12,109 nt of DNA from an uncultured Campylobacter sp. (GTDB lineage Bacteria; Campylobacterota; Campylobacteria; Campylobacterales; Campylobacteraceae): the NCBI GenBank assembly GCA_937965895.1, contig CALCKS010000087.1:1-12109 (forward strand), given 5' to 3'. A program made the position numbers and the translations under genes. Below are positions 5,975 through 12,109 of this stretch, one piece after another. Below the pieces are notes generated by a model, which was not told where the DNA came from, made no database searches, and saw only the letters and a program-made list of their open reading frames with translations. Every line of letters begins with the position of its first letter. Position 1 is the stretch's first letter.

Positions 5975-8080
5975 ATGAAATTTATCCTAAAACGCGACGG
6001 CACGAAGCAAGAATACCTCCCGTATAAAATCCAAGACGCCATCAAAAAAGCCTTTGAAAGCGAGTCCAAAGAGTACGATGACAAGGTCTTTTTAGACGTG
6101 ATGGGGCACGTGTTTGATAGCGAAGTTTTGAGCGTCGAGGACGTGCAAGACTACATCGAAAAGGCGCTTTTTAACGCGGGGCACTTCGACGTGATGAAGA
6201 GCTTTATGCTCTACCGCCACACGCATAAGCTTCAGCGCGAGCAAATTTTGGGACTAAACGAAGACACCACCTACATCAACTCCACCCAAACCATCAGCGA
6301 GTACATCAACGGCACCGACTGGCGCATCCTGGCAAACTCAAACACCAGCTACTCAAACGCCGGCCTCATCAACAACACCGCGGGCAAGGTCATCGCCAAC
6401 TACTGGCTGGATAAGGTGTATAGCAAAGAAGAGGGCCTCGCACACCGAAACGGCGACTATCATATCCACGACCTAGACTGCCTCACGGGCTACTGTGCGG
6501 GCTGGAGCCTTAGGGCGCTACTAAACGAGGGCTTTAACGGCGTGCGCGGCAGAGTCGAGAGCAAGGCTCCGAAGCACTTCCGCGAAGCGCTATATCAGAT
6601 GGCAAATTTCCTAGGAATTTTACAAAGCGAGTGGGCGGGCGCACAGGCGTTTAGCAGCTTTGACACCTATCTTGCGCCTTACGTTTTTCGCGACAAGCTA
6701 AGTGATAAAGAGATCAAAAAAGCGATAACGAGCTTTATCTTTAACCTAAATGTGCCGGCTCGTTGGGGCCAGAGTCCGTTTACCAACGTGACGATCGACA
6801 TCACCTGCCCGAGTGATCTGCGCGATCAGATCCCGACGCGCGAGGATAGGCATATATTTAGCGACCTTGAGGACGCAGAGCTGGCGCAGGAGGCTCAAAA
6901 ACGCGGCTTTAGCAAGCTAACGGATATGACCTACCGCGCCTTTGAGCCTGAGATGAACCGCATCGACAAGGCGTTTTATGAGATCATGACCGAGGGCGAC
7001 AAGTGCTCGCAGCCCTTTACTTTCCCGATACCTACCGTAAATATCACCGAGGATTTCGACTGGGACAGCGAGGTGGCGAAGGTGCTTTTTGAAAACACGG
7101 CAAAAATGGGCTCGAGCTATTTTCAAAATTTCGTCGGCAGCCAGTACACGATCGATGAAAACGGCAACCGCGTCGCAAACGACAAAGCCTATAAGCCGGG
7201 CCACGTGCGCTCGATGTGCTGCCGCTTGCAGCTAGATTTACGCGAGCTGCTAAAGCGCGGCGGGGGGCTATTTGGCAGCGCGGAGATGACCGGCAGTATC
7301 GGCGTCGTGACGCTAAATTTAGCTCGCCTGGGCTACCTATATAAGGGCGACAAAAAAGGGCTCTACACGCGCCTTGAGTATCTGCTAAATTTAGCCAAAT
7401 CCACGCTCGAAAAAAAGCGCGCCTTTATCCAAGAGATGTACGAACGCGGCCTGTATCCGTACACCGCGCGCTACCTCAAGCACTTTAACAATCACTTTAG
7501 TACCATCGGTATCAACGGCATGAACGAGCTTTTGAGGAACTTCACGAACGACAAGGAAAACATAGCGACCGATTTCGGGCGAGAGTTTGCGATCGAGATG
7601 ATAGAGTTTTTGCGCGGTAAAATTCGCGAGTTTCAAGAGAGCACAGGCAACCTTTACAACCTCGAAGCCACGCCTGCCGAGGGCACGACGTATCGCTTCG
7701 CCAAAGAGGACAAAAAACGCTACCCAGACATCATCCAGGCCGGTTTTGGCGAAAATATCTACTACACCAACTCCACGCAGCTGCCGGCAAATTTCACCGA
7801 CGACGCGTTCGAGGCGCTCGATCTGCAGGACGAACTGCAAAGCTCCTACACGGGCGGCACGGTGCTGCACCTATATATGAAAGAGCGCATCAGCTCGGCC
7901 GAAGCGTGCAAAGACCTCGTACGCGGCGTGGTAAATAACTACAAACTGCCATACATCACGATAACGCCGGTCTTTAGCGTCTGCGCCAAGCACGGCTACA
8001 TCAGCGGCGAGCACGAATACTGCCCGAAATGCGACGAGGAACTTTTGGCTAAATTTAAGGCTGAAAATAGCGTAAAGTAG
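5975..8080 (+). CDS. nrdD: Anaerobic ribonucleotide reductase NrdD, glycyl-radical end missing
   Basis: The class III enzyme that reduces ribonucleotides without oxygen. The ATG at 5975 is chosen because AAGGAA (5965-5970) precedes it and the family's ATP-cone begins at MKFILKRDGTKQEY; an upstream in-frame TTG at 5924 lacks support. The product is 701 residues. The ATP-cone spans about 1-95. The catalytic barrel includes HIHDLDCLTGYC (163-174), SMCCRLQLDL (Cys415/Cys416, where the thiyl-radical cysteine belongs) and MTGSIGVVTLNLARLGY. A zinc motif near the end has Cys670, His673, Cys683 and Cys686. The family should then continue with an RVxGY-type glycyl-radical loop, but this frame stops 15 residues after Cys686, and none of the three forward frames encodes it in the next 150 bases. 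The enzyme is probably inactive unless the radical domain is supplied separately. No nrdG activase follows; the AT-rich helicase gene begins 149 bases later. Confidence 0.88.
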   Translation: MKFILKRDGTKQEYLPYKIQDAIKKAFESESKEYDDKVFLDVMGHVFDSEVLSVEDVQDYIEKALFNAGHFDVMKSFMLYRHTHKLQREQILGLNEDTTYINSTQTISEYINGTDWRILANSNTSYSNAGLINNTAGKVIANYWLDKVYSKEEGLAHRNGDYHIHDLDCLTGYCAGWSLRALLNEGFNGVRGRVESKAPKHFREALYQMANFLGILQSEWAGAQAFSSFDTYLAPYVFRDKLSDKEIKKAITSFIFNLNVPARWGQSPFTNVTIDITCPSDLRDQIPTREDRHIFSDLEDAELAQEAQKRGFSKLTDMTYRAFEPEMNRIDKAFYEIMTEGDKCSQPFTFPIPTVNITEDFDWDSEVAKVLFENTAKMGSSYFQNFVGSQYTIDENGNRVANDKAYKPGHVRSMCCRLQLDLRELLKRGGGLFGSAEMTGSIGVVTLNLARLGYLYKGDKKGLYTRLEYLLNLAKSTLEKKRAFIQEMYERGLYPYTARYLKHFNNHFSTIGINGMNELLRNFTNDKENIATDFGREFAIEMIEFLRGKIREFQESTGNLYNLEATPAEGTTYRFAKEDKKRYPDIIQAGFGENIYYTNSTQLPANFTDDAFEALDLQDELQSSYTGGTVLHLYMKERISSAEACKDLVRGVVNNYKLPYITITPVFSVCAKHGYISGEHEYCPKCDEELLAKFKAENSVK

Positions 8081-8173
8081 GCTAAATTTGAGTGGCGAAG
8101 CTGGGTTTTGCCCAATGGTGTTTATTGTGTTTGGCTTTTGGTATATTTTAGCCCCATACAAGAATCCGACTTA

Positions 8174-8224
8174 TTGTTTTGCAAAGAACAATCTTTTATA
8201 GAATAATAGTATTTTTGTTAAGGA
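8174..8224 (+). promoter_or_regulatory. Candidate promoter and ribosome site of the helicase gene
   Basis: TTGTTT (8174-8179), 17 bases and TATAGA (8197-8202) make a plausible weak sigma-70 promoter. AAGGA (8220-8224) is five bases before the ATG at 8230 and decides that start. The rest of the 8081-8229 gap holds no recognisable gene and no clear terminator for nrdD. Confidence 0.4.
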
Positions 8225-8229
8225 TAGAA

Positions 8230-10938
8230 ATGGATTTTGACGATCAAATTTTAAGAACTTGTGAAATTATAGATAAAAATCTTGCGAATAATAACTTGTG
8301 TGATGAACGAGGATTCGTTAGTCAAGTTATCTTATCTCAGCTTAGAAATTTAGTAGAGTATATTTTTCAAAAAATTCACTCCGGCGAAGAAAAAATAGAT
8401 ACTAATGAGTATCAGCAGACAATTAATGAAAATGCTATTAAATACATCAAATCAAAGGGCGGAAATTTTACTTTTTTAATTCGTTTCCATAATTTTTTAG
8501 ATAAATCTGTCTCGCATTACACACTTAGTGAAAATTCATCTGAACGTTTAATGCTTAAGTATTTTATGTATTTGGTCGAGTGTAAAAATTTTTTAGGAGA
8601 GCGATACAATATTGAAGTACTTAGAAATCTTGACAAATTCCCGCTTAATTTAGATAAGAAATTTATGGAATATTATGAAAAGATTGCAGATAAACTAGAA
8701 AATCAGGGTATTTTAAATAATTATCATAAAGAAAACGGCGTTTACTACATAACAAAAATAAAGCCATTTATTGTAAAAGGACAAATTTATTATGAAGTAA
8801 CTTTTGTTAATGCAGTAGATAATTTTAGTAAATTTGATAAATTAATTGCATTTTGTAAATTTAGAGTTTTTGATAATTATGCCGTTAATCTATGGATTCA
8901 TAATGAAAATATAGAAATTTTAGATAAATTAATGCAAGTAAAAATAATTGATTCTTGGGAGGTCGCCATTAGGCCGGCTGAATTGGAAAATTTTGGTAAG
9001 ATATTTGGGCTTAGTCAAAAAATATATAAAACAAATGAATATAAAGAAATAATGCGATTTTTGACACATAAGAAAATTAGCCTAGTCGATTTGATTGATA
9101 GTTATGATTACCAAGATATAAAAAGAAACATTATTTCTAAAGGACAAGTTTCGCATATTTTTGATATTTTAGATAAGGCAAAGGCAGTTACCAAAGATGG
9201 TAGAAATACAATTAGGTATTTACTGCATAACTTACGTAATCAAGTAATAAAAAAGCAACTTCCAAATAATGAAGATAGATGCCTATCAGATTTAAAGCTA
9301 AATTCAAAATGCTTTCCCTTTGAGGAAATGCCGTTTGCTACATCTTTGATAAATCACAACCCTAGCTTTTATGATTTGTTAGAATGCATATATACAAGCG
9401 GAAGAGAGCATGAATTATTTGCTAGAGCGGTCAAAAGCAGGATTGAAGATGGCGGAAGCCTATTTATTGATAAAAAGGAATTTAATTTCAACAATATAGA
9501 TGGTCTAAGATCTCATTTTAACTCAAAATTATGGACAGGAAACGAAAAGAATCTAAAAGGACATACTAGTAGGAGAATTGAGGAATTTCAAAGTCACTTT
9601 TATATCAAAGAATATGTCGAAAAATCTATCGAAATTATTGATGGGCTTGACAAATTGACGCAGGGTGGTATTCAAAACTACTCAAATTCTGCAAAAGAGT
9701 GGATAAAGAAAAATTCGACGCTAATTGATGATAAAGAAAAAGAAAATATTGTTATTAATCTATTTGAGAAATCAAAAGTCGCCTTGATTTATGGCGCAGC
9801 TGGCACAGGCAAAACAACTTTAATTGATTATGTCTCGCGCTTTTTTAAAGATCATAGTAAAATATTTTTAGCCAATACAAATACTGCTGTAGATAATTTA
9901 AAAAGACGTATTACTGCGAGCCTAAATAGTGAATTTAAAACAGTCGCTAAATTAATAGCGGGTACAGACACAAAATGCGATGTTCTAATTATCGATGAAT
10001 GTAGTACAATAAGTAATGATGATATGCAAAAAGTACTCAATAAAGTAAAATTTAAGCTCATTCTTTTAGTAGGAGACATATATCAGATAGAAGCGATATC
10101 ATTTGGCAATTGGTTTAAAATCGCTCAGAGTTTTCTTGATAAAGCAACTTTTACATTAGAAAAAACATATAGAACAAAAGACAAAAAACTTTTAAAACTT
10201 TGGGATGAAGTAAGAAGTTTTGGTGATTGTATTAGTGAAATTTTACAAAGAGAAAGCTATTCGCAAAAATTAGAAGATTTAAGTTTTGAAGCTAGTGATG
10301 ATGAGATTGTTTTATGTCTTAATTACGATGGATTATATGGTATTAATAACCTAAATACTATTTTGCAAGAAAACAATAAAGCAAAAGCTGTAGAATGGGG
10401 TCTTCATAGATATAAGATCGGCGATCCCATTTTGTTTAATGAGGTAGAAAGATTTAAACCGCTTATTTACAATAATATGAAAGGAAAAATTATTAATATC
10501 GAGCCTGAAGAAAAACAAATTTGGTTTAGCATCGAACTTGAAAAATCAATAACTGGACTAGATGCACAAAAGTATGATTTTGAGTTATTGGAGAACAGCG
10601 ATAAATCGGTGATAAAATTTTATGTTAATCAATACGGAACGGCTGATGAGGAGGGGAATCCTGAAAATAATGATGAAGAAACTATCGTACCGTTCCATGT
10701 GGCATACGCTATTTCAATTCATAAAGCACAAGGTTTGGAGTACAAAACTGTAAAAGTAGTAATAAGTAGCGAAGTTGATGAAATGATAACGCATAATATT
10801 TTTTATACAGCAATAACTAGAGCGAAGGAAAATCTACAAATATATTGGTCGCCTGAAGTCGAAAAGAAAATTTTAGAAAGCTTTAAAAAAAGAAACAGCA
10901 ATAAAGATATTGATTTTTTACAGAAATTAAAGAAATAA
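8230..10938 (+). CDS. RecD-like SF1 helicase with large unknown N-terminus
   Basis: The ATG at 8230 (AAGGA at 8220-8224) is preferred over an in-frame TTG at 8179, giving 902 residues. The C-terminal third is an SF1 helicase of the RecD/Pif1-like group: Walker A GAAGTGKTT (522-530), Walker B LIIDECS (Asp589, Glu590), motif III VGDIYQIEA (Gly615-Gln619), EKTYRT (644-649), HKAQGLEYKTV (831-841) and TAITRAKENL with Arg864. It should be an ATP-driven DNA translocase or helicase. Residues 1-520 match nothing I recognise; they are mostly helical-looking and charged, with a distinctive segment CFPFEEMPFATSLINHNP near 365-385 and REHELFARAVKSRIEDGG after it. No nuclease motif is evident. The gene is far more AT-rich than its neighbours (15 of 60 G/C in bases 8641-8700 versus 36 of 60 in nrdD 7261-7320) and uses AGA arginine codons freely, a sign of transfer. 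It stands alone, with no partner gene. A single-gene phage-defence or mobile-element role is possible but not shown. Confidence 0.85.
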   Translation: MDFDDQILRTCEIIDKNLANNNLCDERGFVSQVILSQLRNLVEYIFQKIHSGEEKIDTNEYQQTINENAIKYIKSKGGNFTFLIRFHNFLDKSVSHYTLSENSSERLMLKYFMYLVECKNFLGERYNIEVLRNLDKFPLNLDKKFMEYYEKIADKLENQGILNNYHKENGVYYITKIKPFIVKGQIYYEVTFVNAVDNFSKFDKLIAFCKFRVFDNYAVNLWIHNENIEILDKLMQVKIIDSWEVAIRPAELENFGKIFGLSQKIYKTNEYKEIMRFLTHKKISLVDLIDSYDYQDIKRNIISKGQVSHIFDILDKAKAVTKDGRNTIRYLLHNLRNQVIKKQLPNNEDRCLSDLKLNSKCFPFEEMPFATSLINHNPSFYDLLECIYTSGREHELFARAVKSRIEDGGSLFIDKKEFNFNNIDGLRSHFNSKLWTGNEKNLKGHTSRRIEEFQSHFYIKEYVEKSIEIIDGLDKLTQGGIQNYSNSAKEWIKKNSTLIDDKEKENIVINLFEKSKVALIYGAAGTGKTTLIDYVSRFFKDHSKIFLANTNTAVDNLKRRITASLNSEFKTVAKLIAGTDTKCDVLIIDECSTISNDDMQKVLNKVKFKLILLVGDIYQIEAISFGNWFKIAQSFLDKATFTLEKTYRTKDKKLLKLWDEVRSFGDCISEILQRESYSQKLEDLSFEASDDEIVLCLNYDGLYGINNLNTILQENNKAKAVEWGLHRYKIGDPILFNEVERFKPLIYNNMKGKIINIEPEEKQIWFSIELEKSITGLDAQKYDFELLENSDKSVIKFYVNQYGTADEEGNPENNDEETIVPFHVAYAISIHKAQGLEYKTVKVVISSEVDEMITHNIFYTAITRAKENLQIYWSPEVEKKILESFKKRNSNKDIDFLQKLKK

Positions 10939-10959
10939 AAGCCGCCCAAAAGACGGCTT
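10939..10959. terminator. Bidirectional terminator between converging genes
   Basis: AAGCCG (10939-10944) pairs with CGGCTT (10954-10959) around loop CCCAAAAGA. It abuts the helicase stop codon and lies six bases from the stop of the converging minus-strand gene. AT-rich tails on both sides (AAATTTTA on plus, TTATTTCTTTAA on minus) suit termination in both directions. Confidence 0.65.
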
Positions 10960-10964
10960 AAATT

Positions 10965-11483
10965 TTATCTCTCAAAAACGAAAACTTTATTTGCTCCGTT
11001 TTCTCTCGTCGCGACGTAAAATTTTCCATCCTTGATAGCTAGCGTATGCGCGTCGTTTGTGCCTTTAAAGCCATAAACTTCCACGATCTCTCTGCTGCGC
11101 GGATCGAGCTTTAGGATGCTTGAGTATTGCTTCGAGAGTAGATAAACAAACCCGCCTTGCGCATCCATGCCCGTGACGTAGTAGTCGCTTACGTCTCTGC
11201 CATCTTTTACACCTAGAGACTCGTCGAAGCTCGGCACGAACTCGGTCGAAAGCAGATTGTCGGCATCGCTAAAGCTTGCCGCGCTTCAGCTCGCTTTGAT
11301 GTCGTCGGGCACGCTGGCGATGAAAAACTCGCCGTAGAAATCCGAGTGATCCCACGAGAGGATAAACTGCTGTTTAGCGCGCACAGTGGAGTAGCGGTCC
11401 TTGAAATCGAGCGTGAAATTTTCATATCCGTCGTGCAGATAGCGCCATGCCTTGTTCGCTTCCTCTTTGCTTTGATTTGGCAT
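10965..11483 (-). pseudogene. Broken gene, C-terminal remnant of a beta-propeller-like protein
   Basis: One minus-strand frame runs from an ATG at 11483 to a TAA at 10965-10967, but an in-frame TGA at 11286-11288 splits it after residue 65 (VPDDIKAS, stop, SAASFSDADNLLSTEF). Both halves read as sensible protein in the same frame, so this looks like a nonsense mutation (for example from TGG) and not two genes. The second half contains short blade-like repeats: VTGMDAQGGFVYLLSKQYSSILKLDP, then HTLAIKDGKFYVATREN, as in beta-propeller or strictosidine-synthase-like folds. The ATG has no ribosome site and an in-frame TAA occurs eight codons upstream, while MPNQSKEEANKAWRYL does not look like an N-terminus. 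The 5' part is therefore probably lost. Composition is like the resident genes. The original function is unknown. Confidence 0.7.
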
Positions 11484-11612
11484 AGGCTTGAAAACTAATG
11501 GGTTTTATGTGGACAATTGGACTCTTGTTAAATTCTTCCATTTGTCTTGCTGGACCAAATTTTAGCGTATCAAAGAAGCGCTTCTGCTTGCCCTATTGTG
11601 GCAGAGCAGATT
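11484..11612. other. Unassigned 129-base stretch between two minus-strand genes
   Basis: No convincing gene. On the minus strand one frame is open from about 11592 to beyond 11470 and reads RFFDTLKFGPARQMEEFNKS in part, before running into an alternative frame of the broken gene. It does not resemble the neighbouring proteins and has no start signal. It may be a fragment of another gene or insertion element joined to the remnant at about 11475-11490. Confidence 0.35.
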
Positions 11613-12109
11613 TTAACCAAGTTTCTTGCCCAGTATCGTTAGACTCTCGATTCTGCCGCTCATGTCGCAGACTTCGGGCAGTTCGCCCCAGCGCGCAAAG
11701 CCGAATTTTGCAAACAAATTTAGGCTAGCGGCATTGCTGGAAAATATCAGCGCGACGATGTTTTTGATGCCAAATTTAGGCGCGTTTTCGAGTATAAAAT
11801 TTACGAGCCGTCCGCCAAGCCCCTTGCCACGAGCCTCAGGTGCGACGTAGACGCTGATCTCGGCGGTGATGCGGTAGCCCTCGCGCGGATGATAGTCGCT
11901 GAGGCTGCCCCAGGCTAAGATTTCGCCTTTTGGGTTTGTGACGCTCGGCTTTTGTGCACCCAAATTTGCGCCCTTCGAGTCAAATTTTCTCTCGCAATCA
12001 GCCTCAAAGGTTTCGCCGTCCTCGCTCGTCAAATTTGCGTCGCAAATCTCGCGCAGCACGTATATCGGGCGATTTGCCGCCTCGTGCGCGTCAAACCACG
12101 CTTCGCGCT
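11613..12109 (-). CDS. GNAT N-acetyltransferase, Pat/MddA type, 5' end outside window
   Basis: A cytoplasmic acetyl-CoA-dependent acetyltransferase. The frame continues to the window edge (164 residues present, beginning REAWFDAHEAANRPIYVLRE), so a GTG at 12059 is an internal codon and not the start. Motifs match the phosphinothricin / methionine sulfoximine acetyltransferase branch: ILAWGSLSDYHPREGYRITAE, then EISVYVAPEARGKGLGGRL with the acetyl-CoA pyrophosphate loop RGKGLG (11831-11814), and NAASLNLFAKFGFARWGELPEV near the end. A stretch of about 30 residues (EICDANLTSEDGE through NPKGE) is longer than usual for the family at the strand before ILAW. The substrate is probably an amino acid or analogue, but resistance to a specific compound cannot be claimed. 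It is on the same strand as the downstream broken gene. Confidence 0.85.
   Translation of the reverse strand, partial: REAWFDAHEAANRPIYVLREICDANLTSEDGETFEADCERKFDSKGANLGAQKPSVTNPKGEILAWGSLSDYHPREGYRITAEISVYVAPEARGKGLGGRLVNFILENAPKFGIKNIVALIFSSNAASLNLFAKFGFARWGELPEVCDMSGRIESLTILGKKLG

Noticed and set aside
7391..7870. 159-codon open frame on the minus strand
   Set aside because: Antisense to conserved nrdD sequence and low-complexity in character; no ribosome site or family match.
8179..8229. In-frame upstream TTG start for the helicase gene
   Set aside because: It lies inside the candidate promoter; the ATG at 8230 has a well-placed AAGGA.
8230..8560. HEPN ribonuclease motif in the helicase N-terminus
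   Set aside because: Arginine-histidine pairs such as in RNLVEYIFQKIH are spaced too widely for the Rx4-6H motif.
11286..11288. Selenocysteine or recoded TGA in the broken gene
   Set aside because: The site is not in a redox motif, no structured element is evident downstream, and the host group uses TGA as stop; the gene also appears to lack its 5' end.
11213..11425. 70-codon minus-strand frame overlapping the broken gene
   Set aside because: Ser/Arg/Thr-rich translation typical of an out-of-frame reading; the broken gene's own frame gives protein-like sequence across the same bases.
8112..11600. TTGCCCAATGGTG near 8114 and TTGCCCTATTGTG near 11588 as flanking repeats of an inserted element
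   Set aside because: Two mismatches in 13 bases, no clear insertion boundaries at either copy, and the outer gene remnants lie inside the interval; too weak to call an attachment or target-site pair.
11498..11728. 76-codon plus-strand frame
   Set aside because: Overlaps the end of the acetyltransferase gene on the opposite strand, with no start signal or domain.
1..12109. tRNA, rRNA or CRISPR array
   Set aside because: No cloverleaf, rRNA-like stretch or regularly spaced direct repeats were seen on either strand.

Overview
The window looks like chromosome of a Campylobacter of the rectus/showae/curvus/concisus type. The resident genes have moderate GC, the word AAATTT (often CAAATTT) recurs throughout, and the gene content fits a microaerophilic or anaerobic epsilonproteobacterium: a DctPQM TRAP transporter, an iron superoxide dismutase, an anaerobic class III ribonucleotide reductase and a PAS-GGDEF signalling protein. 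The genus call is inference from composition and gene content, not from a marker gene.

Layout, left to right. Positions 1-1103 (minus) hold most of a PAS-GGDEF diguanylate cyclase whose 3' end lies outside the window. Positions 1238-4078 (minus) are a tight dctP-dctQ-dctM operon for C4-dicarboxylate uptake. A 356-base divergent spacer with three AAATTT-based inverted repeats separates it from sodB (4435-5085, plus), whose product ends in an unusual cysteine-rich tail. After a strong 12-bp hairpin comes a small lipoprotein with an MliC-like (lysozyme inhibitor) domain (5276-5641). A spacer with a terminator, five CAAATTT copies and a 19-base perfect palindrome leads to nrdD (5975-8080).

The right third is disturbed. 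The NrdD reading frame stops 15 residues after its zinc motif, with no glycyl-radical segment, and no nrdG activase follows. Directly downstream is one long, very AT-rich gene (8230-10938) for a 902-residue protein: a RecD-like SF1 helicase C-terminus behind about 520 residues I do not recognise. It ends at a terminator shared with a converging, broken gene (10965-11483, in-frame TGA, apparently missing its 5' end). Then come about 130 bases of unassigned sequence and a GNAT acetyltransferase of the phosphinothricin/methionine-sulfoximine type that runs off the right edge.

Together, dicarboxylate import (feeding fumarate respiration), FeSOD and anaerobic dNTP synthesis suit life at the oxic-anoxic boundary. 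The AT-rich helicase gene, between a 3'-truncated nrdD and a decayed gene, is best read as a recent accessory insertion. A single-gene defence or mobile-element function is possible but unproven, and it is the main candidate for something undescribed here.
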